64,000 nt of DNA from Clonostachys chloroleuca (taxonomy: Eukaryota; Ascomycota; Sordariomycetes; Hypocreales; Bionectriaceae), in NCBI GenBank assembly GCA_037952775.1, contig JBANAY010000003.1, positions 15,686,001-15,750,000 on the forward strand, given 5' to 3'. The notes below the pieces were generated by a model. That model ran no database searches. It was not told the origin of the DNA and worked only from the letters and a program-made list of their open reading frames with translations. The position numbers and the translations under genes are program-made. This document shows, piece by piece, positions 23,581 to 36,028 of this stretch. Every line of letters begins with the position of its first letter. Position 1 is the stretch's first letter.

Positions 23581-25337
23581 CTACATAACAAATACACGAG
23601 ACTCCGGCAATAATGCCGTCCAGTCATCACGATCGGCCCCGCGATCCCATATATACCTTAGCATCTCCTTGGCACGAAGCAGGTTCGCGAAGCCATTACG
23701 ATAATACTGTCGCTCCAGATATCCCTCGAGGATAGCTTGATGACGCGGATTCCTGCTCGCCGATCCGACGATGTAGCAGGGCCAAACAAGGCAGTGCTCG
23801 CCCGGTGCATCTTTGGGGAATGCCTCAAGTGTCTGAGTGAAATATTCGATCAAGGGCTCATCATCGCCCTCGACTTCGACGGAACCCTCCGCTTCGGCGA
23901 ACTCTTTGTCGGGGTCGATGTCCAGCGAGTTGCATGACTTTAGGGCCCGGTCGAGATATATGTTATAAGCTTGTTGTCGTATGCTCCCAATTACGCCGAA
24001 TACATCTGCGTGCTGAGGGTACAGGCGCTTGTAGTACTCTAGACAGTCGAAACTCTCTTCCGCTCGGCAAAGGATCTCGAGTAGTCCCGTATCGGGACTT
24101 AGCAATGGTGCAGCGTATACCCGCATCCTATGTGCTTTCATTAACGACTTTCTGGGTATGATTTGGCAACATGGGCTGGCTTACTTGCGGATCTGACGGA
24201 TGGAAAACTCAGCCACTTCGCCGCCTAGCTCTGCAAAGGTGGCTTCTCCTCCGATGGCATCAAGGGCCGACACAAGCATTTGAAACATGATGGGGAAATC
24301 TGTGCACCCATTTACCATAACCGCGGTTAGGAGGACAACGATAGATAGGATGACTGCTTGCTGGGTCTCGAAGTCTTGGTTTGTTAGTTGCTGTCGTTGT
24401 TGGAGACCCTGAATGGCGGATTCGTAGAGCTGGCTGGGATCAATCAGCGCCTGGGAGACCGTCTCGTTTCCAATAGACCCGGCCAAGTGGTACGCAGCAG
24501 CCGCCATTACCGCGTTCATGACTATTTCGTTAGACTGCGCCATTGGTAGAATTGCGTGGCGCCAGCCGTTGTGGTCATCATCGATAACGACCATCTCGGG
24601 AGCAATCTTCATAGAAACTAGCCTTTGTATTAGTTTTGTTCACGGAAATTTGAGAAATTGGCGGAAATCCAGTGTGGACCTACAGTAATCGAGTAGAAAG
24701 TCTTTCCAGGATGATGTTTTGTCAATAGAAGGCCACAGTTGCAAGCTTTGGTCTCCGGGCTCTTCCGAGCCGGCTTCAGCATCAGGCACGCCGTCAAGTG
24801 TTGGCGGAACCACAGCCCCAGCAATATCGTCAAAGAGCCCACATGGCATGTCAAAGTTAAATATTGAGTCTTGTAGGGCATCGGAAGCCGTGTTTCCAAG
24901 GCCAGCGACGAACTCCTCGCCGTTGGTGGGAGAGCCCTCGCTGCAAGTCGAAGAGTCGCACGTTGGAGAATTCGCTTGAGGGAGGATGGGCACATCATGG
25001 ATCCGAGGACTTTTGGCCTGCTCCATCTGCCACTTGATGGTTTTCACCCCACGGGATAGGCCTTCCCGAAACCTGAACTTCACCCCAAACCCGCTGCAGT
25101 CGATACCGCGCGAGGCACATTTCAGGCAGCCTGGACGCGTCTGATCACAGTTGATGCGCCTTTGGGAGCACTCATAGCATCCTGTTCAAGGTTAGCTATA
25201 TGGAACCATATCATAGATGAGCACGATGGGATCATCTTAGCCCCGGTATGGGTGAAGGGGTCGTAGTGTACTGCGTGGATTTTTTCTGAGGCGTTACCTT
25301 TGACCTTCGGAACATAGGGGCGTTTCCGGCGCACCAT
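23581..25337 (-). CDS. Zn2Cys6 transcription factor with Fungal_trans_2-like domain
   Basis: Four exons (25337-25298, 25181-24684, 24617-24185, 24127-23581) join to 505 residues. A basic start MVRRKRPYVPK is followed directly, across the first intron, by the zinc cluster CYECSQRRINCDQ...GCLKCASRGIDC, with all six cysteines in the C-x2-C-x6-C-x6-C-x2-C-x6-C spacing. A Ser/Thr/Gly-rich linker leads to a helical regulatory region that starts DYFSMKIAPEM and contains NAVMAAAAYHLAG, typical of DUF3468/Fungal_trans_2 regulators. The very C-terminal half is rich in acidic residues. Nuclear, DNA-binding; presumed activator. It stands alone between two long spacers, so no target genes can be named. 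The gene looks intact. Confidence 0.9.
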
Positions 25338-27607
25338 TGTATTTAGTTAGCCAGAGGTGATACTTCAAATTACTGGGTATATTCCGTGGGTGCGATTTGG
25401 GGATCAAATTGCATTCCAAAGCGAATGGTTTGTGGTCATGGCGTTGGGATGATGATGATTACGGGGGGAAGAAGGAAGCCCGCCACGTCTCTGCCCAGCT
25501 AGAATTACTTATCAGTGGAGCCTAAAGAGTGAGGGGTTCGCTAGAACAACTGCGTGCATGGAGTAACTATAGCGGCGAATAATCCGGGGAGGGAGGCGTA
25601 TCACACATGCTCCACCAGCCCGCGTCGAACAAAGATAGAAGTGCGTATCCAAATTGATGATAGGCAACACCTGGAGGTATTACGGTAGGCTAGAACGCTG
25701 CTCTACAGCGTGCTGGAACCAGGATTGGGCTGCGAGGAGCGAAAGATGGGAGACTGGGAGGGGGTCGAAGCGAAGTGGGTGTCTGATAGATCGGCTGGGC
25801 TGGACACTTCGCCTGCGGCCGTTACCGGCATTGATTGACATGGGGATTAGGAGATGGATGATTGGTTGCTGATGAGTTTAGCCCCAGCATCTGCATGGCA
25901 TTGCAAACAGTCGATATCATGTTACAAGGATCATTTGCCTGTGGCTTATCTCCCTGCCCTGTCTCCATCTGCTGTTTTTCTGTAAACCATGAGGGCAAGA
26001 TCGGGGACATAAAGAAACCGGAGGCAAATCGGGCGCCGACAAAGGTGCAGGCATTCGCTGGGTGGATCTATGGATGACTGTGGACCTGCGTTGGGAGCAT
26101 AAATGACCATCATCGTTCTCCGGCAACAGAGGCTGATGACTTTCCGCATCAGATACCTCATCTACGGGCTACCATCATGATTGGATACAATCCATCGGCA
26201 TGCAGATCAGCTAGCGCGGTACAGCTTTGCATTATGATAAATAGAGGGGGATAGCAGTATAGAGACTTGGCTATAGAACCCGAGGAGGCATGTAGCTGCA
26301 CAGTTGACTATGTAGCTTTTTGCGATACCTGTGTATCATCCTGCAGCAGGGTCAAATTGGCTTGGTCATTCATTAAATTTTATATTGACGCGTAAACAAA
26401 CTATATTTCTCCTCGGCACCCTGTTATGTGAAGGCGCAGATCAGGTAGAGGGCCGGAGGTTGGCCACGTGGAATAATCAATGACCACAGGCATGATCATG
26501 ACACATACTGCCTGTATTCGCCTTGCAACTGAGATGCAGAGATTGGAGAGTTAGCCAAATAAAGTTCCTGAGAGGGCATCGTCCATGTGACCCTCAAGGC
26601 CGGGAACGGAGCCCCATTACTGTTCACGCGCCAACAGTTTTGCTTAGCAACGCACGGCTAGCCCAAAACTTACCTATAATAGTCCAGCCTCCAATATTTA
26701 TTGAAGGGGGGTGCTACAACATTCGCGGACAGTGCAGCGGATACGTAGCCTAACCCTTGGCGACGAGTTGCCCCCTTTCCCTTTCAAGTTATCATCATGC
26801 AAGTCTTGCATACGGGAAGACCGCGGGGTTTGAGTCCTCTGCCAATTGACACACACTCCCCCGACCGATCTGTCTCCCAATCCTCCTCCAACCCTCCAAT
26901 CCTATAACACCAAACTCTAGCAATGATGCGGTCAGGTTCATAGGTCTAGGCTGATCGTGGTCTATCTCTGAACCCCTTTGCCGCGATCTGGAGCACACTT
27001 TTTCCGCTAAACGCGATCAGCAAATGGTCCATATAGGATTCATTGAACTGGCATGAAGCTGACGCTATGATTGCGAATAGCAGCAACTATCACTTCTTTT
27101 TCCCCTAGGGCTTAGTTTGGAGAATCGGGAAATATCCCGATGGTCTAAGAATTAGGGCAAGTCCTCCCTCAAGAGGGTTTATATCCCGTTCGTTTCTTTT
27201 CACGTTCGCCTGGACATCCACTGATGCCAAAAGTGCGGTCCTCGCGGCCAGATCGTTCAGACAGGCGTACGCGCAGCGCAATCGATGATGCCTTCCTTCC
27301 TCATGGAAATTCCAATGCGCGATGAGGTCTATCAGCTTTATGAGGATCTTTACCTCTGTTTCCGACACTCGACGCCTGAGCCGTGGCCTCCAACCCGACG
27401 ATGAGTCGGCCAAGGGCCTAGAAATACTGTGTATGTCCAGCCGAAATAGCTTCGCAAGACTCCCTAAGGCTGTCACGACAGATCTGTTGGGAATTTTGGC
27501 AATTCTTTCCAGACTCAACATGTTTTTGAATATCCAATAGTGTAATAAAAAACATATCTGAATAGAATGCGTTATAACTTGAAAAGTGACTACTATCTAC
27601 GGAGATA
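25338..27607. other. Long intergenic region
   Basis: Roughly 2.3 kb. The best open stretch is the 138-codon one listed separately at 27105-27521. Otherwise nothing recognised. Confidence 0.4.
27105..27521 (-). CDS. Possible hypothetical protein or fragment
   Basis: An open frame of 138 codons just downstream of the esterase gene, with plausible protein composition (Leu/Arg-rich, few rare residues) but no domain that I recognise. It could be a fragment of a larger lost gene or chance. No introns or promoter evidence. Confidence 0.2.
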   Translation of the reverse strand: MLSLERIAKIPNRSVVTALGSLAKLFRLDIHSISRPLADSSSGWRPRLRRRVSETEVKILIKLIDLIAHWNFHEEGRHHRLRCAYACLNDLAARTALLASVDVQANVKRNERDINPLEGGLALILRPSGYFPILQTKP

Positions 27608-28652
27608 TCATGAGAACCAAGGCAAGCCAACCGCCTCAGCAACCTCGGCTGCCACAAGCTTGTGAATTGCAACACTAGGGTGGTAGTTATTGAACCACAG
27701 GCAGCTCGTACCATCTTCATTGAAGCAAGTGGCGTTCGGTGCCCCGTAGCGGGTAGGGTTATCGATGGCCTCGTTGAAAGCAGGAGCCGTGTCAACAATC
27801 CAGGATGTTACACCGGAATTCTTGGACTTGAATGCTTCCATACTTGAGGTGATAAGGCCATTGTATTGCTCGATAGTAGCGGCAAGCATCTTGTTCGACT
27901 CTTCGCCGTTTTCAAGCATGAGCGGTGACTTTTCAGTTGCTGCCAATAAGTTAGCAAGGCCGGACAACATAAGAGTTTCATACACTTTAGAAGGGTCCAT
28001 TGAGGCACCGAAGCCGAAATAGACTTACGAGGAACACCTAAGAGAAGAAAGTTACGAACTCCAGCATCGTAAAGGATTTGCAGCTGCTCAAAGTATCGTC
28101 CCAGCACCTTGGTTATGAGTGCCTCTCTGTCCTCGAGCCAAAAAGTGTTTCCAACATCGTTAACACCCATCCAAACGCCAACAAGTGTGTTCTCCGCGGT
28201 CCAAGGTGCCCATGTAGGCTTTGGGGCCAAGGTTTGCGAGAACAAGGAAGTCTGGTCGATGAAACTGAGAACCTCAGGGGCCCAGGGAGCGACCAGCTCC
28301 GCGTCAGTCGTGGCACCACCGCTCGCTAGATTGTAAGAGTATACTGTGCCCGCGTTCGACTCGCTAATAAGAAATCCGATCCAGTTAAGCCCTCCGCTTG
28401 TTGTCCATCCGGGAAGATTAGGGTTGCCTAGCGGATTTGCATCGCTTGGTTTGGTGCCGTTGATGTTGAAACCAGTCTGGGAATAGGAGTCTCCGCTGAT
28501 AGATATATGAGAACGTCTTCCTTTCTTAGTCTCTCATATGAATCAGAGCTCACAATGTAATGAAATATTGCGGTGTGGCGGCAAGCGGCTGCGCACCCGA
28601 TAGAAGCATGGCACAGCTGAAAAGCAAGGTGACACTCTTGATTCTGGTCATT
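27608..28652 (-). CDS. Secreted SGNH/GDSL acetylesterase (CE16-like), one apparent frameshift
   Basis: Carbohydrate esterase of the SGNH fold, about 298 residues. Introns are 28496-28553 and 27940-28028, the latter with a perfect TGCTAAC-type branch site. Block [10 protein letters not shown] is formed across the first intron and holds the nucleophile Ser. Block III is GVNDVG, and the C-terminal D-x-x-H equivalent lies in LWFNNYHPS. Such enzymes remove acetyl groups from xylo- or pectic oligosaccharides outside the cell. The N-terminus from the ATG at 28652 gives a good secretion signal only if the run of five T (minus strand, 28617-28621) is read as four; as written the signal frame and the FGDSYS frame differ by one base. 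An ATG at 28609 is in the correct frame but gives a very short signal. Total exon length is one base over a multiple of three. Confidence 0.8.
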
Positions 28653-28983
28653 TTTCCTAGTCACTTTTTTATTTTGCTTTTGGGGTTCCCAATTTGTCTT
28701 TTCCACACAAGTCCATTGGTACTTATATCCTTTATAACAAAACAGGCCCACAAGGAGATATAAATGACCGCACCCAAGTCTCAAATTCCGGTGGTAACTT
28801 CACACTGGATGATTGGCGGGAGTATATTAGCCATGCGGCTGCTCGGAACTCGCCCCGGGAGCCCGCCAAGCCCATTTCGATTTCAAAAAACACATCCGTG
28901 CAATTTCATCTCAAACAAAGCAGGTAGTATTTCGGATGGGGTAAGCTGCGTGTTTCAGATCATGTCCGTTCCAATCACTTGAG
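28653..28983. other. Intergenic
   Basis: About 330 bases: esterase promoter region and 3' end of the F-box-like gene. Nothing else seen. Confidence 0.4.
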
Positions 28984-31039
28984 CTAGTAACCCCATTCTC
29001 GTGCCCTCTCAGCCTCGGAAACATCATAAAGCCACGCGCCCTCTGGAGGCTTTTCATTTGTTCGGGAGATAGCCAGGTCCATATCTCTTCCATATGGGGT
29101 TGGTTCCTCCAGATCGCCTTGTTCCGTGTCCCATTCCTCAAAAGCCTCCAATGGGTCTTGGCCATAGTACACGAGACCCTCCCGGCTAGTGAATTTCCAA
29201 ATTGTGGTGGGCCATCCTTGAGGGTGTATGTCATCGACCTGCATAAAATATATTTCTCCCTCAATAGCACGTTCATGAAAGTAGCGGCCCCAAAACCATT
29301 TAGGCCCATTACGTATCCGTTCCGTCACACTATCTTCCGACTCGGTAACAGAGGCGACGTCAGTGAGCGCAAGGTCAGTCTGGCCGGCCCAGTCGTCACT
29401 ATAGCCTCTCTTGTAGGCCGGCTTGATTTCAAACTCGTCGTCATCAAGAGAAGTGCCGCCCATCATAAATGCTGGTAGCGTCATGACGAGTCTCGTGGCT
29501 AAAAACTCTGGGCAGTCATCTTCAAACATGCGGAATTGATTCTCTTTATAATAAATGCCGAGTTTGAGATCAAACTCATCGTCATCGTCGACGATATCCT
29601 CCAATTGCTGGTCCTGAAAAGTACACATATCGACATCTTCGCCTTCGGGAATGATCTGGTCGTTCAGGTAGTTAAGGAGCTTCCTTTCCGGAATCAGATG
29701 GCACTGATGCCGTGGGTATTCGCTAAGAACCCGAACCGACTGGAGCTTGAGGTTGGGGATTTTAGAGAGTTTCTTGACCCTGTTAAGTGTCATGTTGCAT
29801 TCTTCGAGGTAGAGGTGGCATAGAGTATCAGCACTTTCTCTCACAACCGCTATGAGCATCTCGTCTCCGACGTTCATTGAGATAAGACTGAGAGAATGTA
29901 GCCTTGTCCATTCACTTCGGTCGATGCCAGGCGAATACCGTAAGAGGTTTTTCTCAGTCGTGCAGTCATCTACCACAGACCATCGATCAATTTCATCCTC
30001 TACTCCTAAGGTCAAATGCCGAACATTGCTGCAGACATCTAGGCACGCCTTTACCCCACTTAAGGTGGTATCTGTTATCGAGGCTATTCCGTGGAGCAGG
30101 TTCCACTTGGTGAGAGAGATGCTCAGGGTATCAAGATACCGAAAGGCTTCAGGCTCAGGCCTACCGAAGGCGCCGTTGCCCCGCAGTCCGTCTTCCCAAA
30201 CTAGTCGTCGCACTGGACGGTCCATTGTAGCCATGGCCGGCAATATGAACAAGTACAGCCCGTCACTGCTCCAGTTCCAAGGAGCTTCCCAACGCCCAGG
30301 AAGTCGTACTTGGATATGACCAGCTGTCATTGGGTAATAGCAACCCTTGATGACTCGATGTCGGCACATCGGCCGCGAGGCCATGGTGTGAAGGTTAGGC
30401 AACAGGGCGAGCGCTTCACAGAACGCCCATCTGAACCCATTCACAGCTTCGGTGCGCAGCAGCAGAACGCCTTCATCGGGCTCCGTAGTAGTCGGTTTCG
30501 AAAATAGCCGACAGGACAGTACTTGGGACAGCAGGGAGCCAGAACGCCTGGTCGCAAGACCTGTCTAATATCACTACTGTATCATCAATCGTGACTGTAC
30601 CCTCGTTTCCTTTTTCGCCATTTACTTGAGGTTCCTCGGAGGATTCTTCAGGTTCTGAAACATTATCAGTGCCTCGCAAGCCAAACGGGTGGAGCAGATA
30701 GTTCTCGAAACAATTAGGAAACCAGAGAAGCTCAGACCATTCAACCTCGCGTACGTGCTGTGCGAGGCGAGGTGAGTGACAAATCTTGAGAAATGAAGTG
30801 CGATCCTGTACTAGGGGAGAGATGTAGATGCGCCGAAAGAGCAATGCTGAGGCAGCATCGTTCAGGGAGGAACAAGTCAGCCGCAAGGCAGCCAGATCTT
30901 CCAGTTTGAGGCAATCGTCCTCCATAATGAGAGACAAGAGCTCGGCCGACAGTGCTTCTAGCCCGGCATGGCTGCTAGGTGTGTCGTACAGTAGACAGGG
31001 ATCAGTCATCTCTCTTTTGTCTTCTTGGTCATTTGTCAT
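28984..31039 (-). CDS. F-box-like protein, large acidic; one frameshift
   Basis: Intron-free gene of about 684 residues. From the ATG at 31039 a short acidic lead runs into an F-box-like helix set (LEALSAELLSLIMED, LEDLAALRLTCSSLNDAAS, LLFRRIYIS), the usual start of fungal F-box/LRR-type proteins. The middle holds leucine-rich segments (HLTLGV, LYLEEC, LKLQSVRVL). An Asp-rich stretch EDIVDDDDEFD follows, and the end is acidic and aromatic. The frame breaks at the run of four T (minus strand, 30501-30504). Dropping one T joins VLSAI to SKPTTTEPDEG and makes the length divisible by three. F-box proteins recruit substrates to SCF ubiquitin ligase; the partner here is unknown. An upstream in-frame ATG at 31366 exists but its extension has no family look. 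Confidence 0.72.
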
Positions 31040-32885
31040 GGAATTAGGAGAACATGTGAAAAGTTTGTGAAGATTTAGGACTTGGCCTTCGAACTTAGTG
31101 ACAGATGCTAGCTGCCTAAGCGCCCAAAACGCAAGGCACTCATATCCATGCAGGGTGAAAGTATGCTTAGTAAATAATATGCATGAATCCCTGTTGTGAA
31201 AACCCCCCAGCCTATAGGAGGCCTTTACTTTTGAAGTGTGTAAGCTGTCTGACGGACAGAGATGCCTAAATTCTAACCCAATCATTCTGATTGGATCAAT
31301 TGGTTCGGAAAGTACTAGAGTCTCGTCTGCCTCACTTTCAAAGACGCAGCCCTCGCTTGCCGTCACCGCAATGCAAACTACAAGATAGTACTATCTTTCT
31401 TGAACTTTCCGAATTGGGTCATAGGCCCCCTTCGACTTCCGTCCACTTACATTTCAAACCTAATATCGGTTCGGTATCGCTGCTGCGGAATCTTCAGGTT
31501 TGAGAATTATGAAACCCCTTCCCGCAGCTTCCGCTAAGTATGCGGCTTTACTTAATAATCCTGACTGTGAAAGGATTCAGGTTCTTGAAAATGATCTGAT
31601 TCTGGAAGCCGGAGAGAGATACGAAACCAGTGACCATGCCGCTAGGCATAGCAGCACCAAGTATATTGCAGAATACTGGATCACCGAAAACAATCAATTC
31701 CATCCAGTTCCTAAAAATGATGTCAACGTGGCGCGGTTCAATATCGCTATGGCAACTCTCATTAACCGGGTCCGTACTTGGGGAAAGTCGGAGACTGAAA
31801 AGTATTTACAAATTTGGATGTAACAGCCGGATTCTGAAAGGTCGATGGACAGAACTTCCATGTCTATCCTGATTTGCTGTGACCCCTCTGAGTTGACACA
31901 GAATATCCTCGACGCCGGAGAAATCTAAACAGGAGTTTGAGAAAAAACCCTTCTCCATATCAAACTACCAACGCCTGCAAATAGTACCTAGAAGATTCCT
32001 CTACAGGCTTATATACTTTGATGTCGCCACAGAGTATGATCCTAATAGCTCCAATAAGTTAGAGGCGGAACTTTATACAGGCTCCGTACGACTGCCCTCC
32101 CGACTTCGAATTTCGCCATAGATACGCAGATACATAAGGCAAGGTACACAGTACCTAGGAGATTGTAACCTATCACTCATAAGCATCTTGTTAACCGTTA
32201 GGTAGGTGAGTTTTCCCCCAAGCAGACGCCCACAGTTTGCACAATTGTTGGTAAACTTCCCAATGCCACCAGAGACACCCTGTACCAGGGGCCAACAAGA
32301 ATTGATAGAGCTCCTGTGGAGATCAGAATGATCGAGCCCTTATCTCAATCCTTCGTTCAATTAAGATGTCTGATTCTTCTGGACAACACATTCGATCATA
32401 ATACATTCGATACCGATGATGTGTATTGAGATATATCATGATCATTCCTTCGAGAAAGACAGCTAGCCATCTTTATAGACCGCGAGAAAGGGGACCCTTT
32501 GATGCCACATAAGTATTCGTCCGCAGTTCAATAATATGGAATCTTGTGTTCCTATTACTCTGTCTAATACATCAGCAGTGACGTCCTTGACTAGGTTCCT
32601 CATCGTTATCAGATAGATGTAAGCTGATGCGAAAGGACCCTCCCCTTTGGTAGTTAGTCGGATTTTCTTCAAGAATGAGTTCATTGCCGTCGCTGCGAAT
32701 ACCGGCTAGACGCGTACCTGCAGGAATATTGCTGTGTGAACATTGCGGATGACTCCTGTCTTTATGGACTCCAAGAAGGTATTTGACGCTTCCGCTGTTT
32801 CATAGTAGTTGAAGATTAAAAAGAGGACATAAGGGAAAAAAAGGATGGCAAGAAGTACAAGAGAGTTATAATAAGAAAAAATGAT
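31040..32885. other. Intergenic, becoming AT-rich
   Basis: Promoter of the F-box-like gene followed by AT-rich sequence. Apart from the 107-codon open frame at 31500-31823 nothing recognised. Confidence 0.35.
31500..31823 (+). CDS. Possible small hypothetical protein or relic
   Basis: 107-codon open frame with protein-like composition (YIAEYWITENNQF, FNIAMATLINRV) but no domain I recognise. It borders the AT-rich desert and might be the remains of a longer gene, since similar-looking peptides continue past its stop. Confidence 0.22.
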   Translation: MRIMKPLPAASAKYAALLNNPDCERIQVLENDLILEAGERYETSDHAARHSSTKYIAEYWITENNQFHPVPKNDVNVARFNIAMATLINRVRTWGKSETEKYLQIWM

Positions 32886-32989
32886 GGGCCTAACCGGGAT
32901 TCGAACCCGGGACCTGTCACAACTTCTTTTACAGAAATGGATTTAACACTAAACCCGAAGCGACAATCATACCACTAGACCATCAGGCC
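32886..32989 (-). tRNA. tRNA-Pro(CGG) with intron of about 32 nt
   Basis: On the minus strand the 5' acceptor strand GGCCTGA pairs with TTAGGCC at the 3' end (one G-T pair). The T arm carries GGTTCGAATCC and the D arm GTCTAGTGGTA. The anticodon loop TTCGGGT gives CGG, decoding CCG proline. The anticodon stem is interrupted after position 37 by an intron of about 32 nt; the downstream half GTGACA pairs with TGTCGC of the upstream half, with one wobble. Fungal tRNA-Pro genes often carry such introns, removed by the tRNA splicing endonuclease. No CCA is encoded, as expected in nuclear genes. Confidence 0.9.
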
Positions 32990-34700
32990 GTATGAAGCTT
33001 GTTGAACAAGAACTTTTTAATAAGATATATATAGTGAATGAGAGAGGGGTTTTCCATTTTTAACAAACACCACAGCCGTAAGGGTCGGTGATCGCGATAT
33101 CAAAGCCAGTCAAAAGGGAGGAATTGCAACCAAGCTGTATAGTCAAAACCAACAACTGCCTTACAAATATCTACTGTGTATTTGGTTTTTGGTAGCCCCC
33201 CCCCGCATTTGATCAATTGGACGAGATCATTCTACTTTTTATACGAGCTAAATTCGTCGTTGAATAACAAGTCAAAGATCACAATTTCGAGAATGAGATA
33301 TTAGAAGGAGGCAAGAATTATTGAATCTTCAAGCGAACTGGGCAGCCAACCTGGCCTCATTCACCAGTGGCACAGAGACCCTGCTAAATGACCCTCCGCA
33401 CGCCCTCAATAGATGTGCTGATAAAAAGACAAATAATGTGTGAAAGACAAATTTCTTCCATAGATAAATACTGTAGACCTATAACAAAGCTATATATGAA
33501 TATTTTCAAGTGGAAGGTTATCAGCCTTAACTGTATTCGAAGGGGCATCCATGAGAGATCCATGTGTGACCCCTGGACGCAGATTCAATGAGATGGGATG
33601 CCATGAGCTAACAAAATCAAGGGCAAATTTGCTTGTGGTGTTGCCCCTGCACAAGTGATGAGCATGCAAATCCCCTAGAGCTCAATGTGTATTATTACAA
33701 GTACAATGAAGTTGGAGAATGTGACATGACATCGAGATGGCTGGGTTCTTGCACTTATCAGTTTAACTGCTTCCTAAATTGGTAGAGGGCGATGAAATGA
33801 ACGTCGTTTGAAAATTCCATTCCGTTACTTACGTGTAGCTGCTGTACACCCATTCAAAGCACGATAAATAAACGACAGCGCTAATGAATATAATTATATT
33901 GAATGATTCCTACTTGTCGTGTAAGGTAAGAAAATGGATGAAACAAAGGCAACGGCTAAGCATAATCTACCATAGAATACATGCCACTGGGGAAGTAAAT
34001 GCGCCTTCTCTATCCACGGAATACTTCAAACTTGCGTGATCTTTTGTCCGAGAGGTAATAACTTGCCTTCCTTTGCCTAATTCCACCTAGGGCAGGCGTA
34101 GAATGTTCATTACCTTGGTTTAGCCCTCCCCTTTCGCATACCTCATAGAATTAACTACCATCGTATATCACATCATGAAGAAATGCGTTCAGATCGTTCT
34201 CTTCCCATAGCGAATGGGCGATTTCGATCAACATTTCGTTTGGGAGGTGTAGGAGAGGCATGTTGAAACGGCGTGTGCATGGTTCGGTTGCAATTTATGA
34301 GATCAGAGCAGCTCCTTCAATGCGAATGAGGTGCGAATTTATCGCTGTCATTGAATCATGCTCCGCGGAGTGAGAGAGGTGGTGATGTGAAGGAGGGAGA
34401 AGCCATGAGAGCAGCCGTTGGAGCAGAGAAGTGTGAGTATATAAGGTGCACACAATAAGACAAACACGACCTGAGTATTGTATATTAGTCGTGGTGATAG
34501 CCTTGTGGCCTCAGGCCTCGATGTGGAAATTGTGCAAGGCTGCCTATTCGTTGGGTTTATTCTCCTTTCTTTTCCTCCAAGCTTCTCTATGCTCTTCGAG
34601 GTGATCCATTGGCGACAAGCGCCTCAACTTTAGGTCAGGGGGCACACGATCAGAGGCACGATGCGACTGGTAACTAGTACATGGTTTAGTCCAGCCGTTG
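32990..34700. other. AT-rich gene-poor region
   Basis: No conserved protein seen on either strand. Composition is visibly AT-rich with many stops in all frames. It includes a run of C at about 33198-33207. Confidence 0.4.
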
Positions 34701-35140
34701 TCAGAAAGCACCAAAGAATTTACATTTGATAGTTTCCATCTTCAACTCCTCCAGCACTATAAGGTAGTCGACTGGATCGGCCCAGAATGGATTGTAGGGT
34801 TTAACATTCTTCGCCGTGGTATACTCCCAGTACGATGATAGGAACTACCCTGCCGTCTCCCAGTCCACTATTCTTAATACATCATCACCTTGACCGAGGA
34901 TATTGAGGCTGCTCAGGTCGCCATGAGTTAGGACCAGCTTATTTCCTGCTTGTTGATAGAACTCGAAGAGCTCGCCAAGGTCAGGGATGTCGGTGCAGTC
35001 AGTGTCCCAAGGAATACTGTTGGATATTGCTTCTTAAACCTCGCGCATATTAGAGAACGGACCCCAGTAATCCTAAGATAGCAGGCGATAGTCCCACAAA
35101 GGCCCGTTATCAATATTGCCAACTTGTGTCCCCTTCTGTG
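34701..35140 (-). pseudogene. Aminoglycoside-phosphotransferase-like (APH) kinase relic
   Basis: On the minus strand a degenerate frame keeps the kinase catalytic loop HGDLSSLNIL, the metal-binding segment LRIVDWETAG, and the following WEYTTAKNV and PFWADPVD of fungal APH-domain proteins. In-frame stops interrupt it at least three times (after YRLLS, after NMREV and after WETAG). The stop after WETAG sits where the family usually has an aromatic residue, often Trp. The N-terminal lobe is missing. The stops fit C-to-T and G-to-A change, as RIP would make. No functional protein is expected. Confidence 0.7.
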
Positions 35141-36028
35141 GGGGGGAGAGCAGAGCGAAGTTCTATGATCATTCCCAGCTGCTGACTAAATATTCGCATT
35201 CTTTATAACTCTGAATAGTGTACCCAGTGATATCCCGCTATTCGTCCTCTTATGTGGTATATAATGATGTATGATATTCCTTTGTAGTTGAAAGCGTAAT
35301 ATACCTCTGGTACTGGAGTGGATGTTTGACTGGCGAAGAATTGTATGGTGTAGGCTTCAGACAGGTTTCTTTCTGGTCTGGTCTTGATTCGGTTACTACA
35401 AATATAAAAAAAACTCCTCTGCCTCCTTCAGAATTTTCCCAAGAACATGTAGTGCCCTACTTTGACAAGCATATTGACAAGTGCTCGGAGTACGCGTCCT
35501 GGTGTTAGGGGGGGAGCCTTCATCTGGATGATAACTGGAAGTCGAAGAAAGCAGGGCGGGATAACCTAAGTGGAGCCCCCTTAGAGCTGTGAGAGACTGA
35601 ATTGATGGCTATGAAGACCTGATATGGCCAGACAAGTCTCACCAGGTGCGCGTGGAGGGCACTACTTGGATCAGTTCTAGCGGTGTTTTCCTAAGTTTCC
35701 GGATACCCTGCTGCACTACGATCCATTTCTGTATGTGTTACTTATCCTGTGGCCAGATATGGGCTTGAAGCGATGGGGGCAGCCTCCAAATGCCGACTTG
35801 GACACGGACCAATCTCGATTATCCTCATCCCAAAAACGGGTCTTGCTTCTATATAGGCTATAGCGCTATATAGCCGAACTTCAAAGACCACGCGTATCCC
35901 CCCGAGAACCCGAAACTCCCTCGGTGAGCGTGCTATTTTCAAGAACTATGTCGGGAGAGTCTGGTGTAGATTATAGGAGATTAGCCCTTAGCGAGTTCAA
36001 CCTCAGTGTAGGATAACAGGTTTCATTC
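35141..36028. other. AT-rich region with short open frames
   Basis: A 60-codon frame at 35326-35508 (plus) and a 66-codon frame at 35742-35942 (minus) have no recognisable domain. Possibly further relic sequence. Confidence 0.35.
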
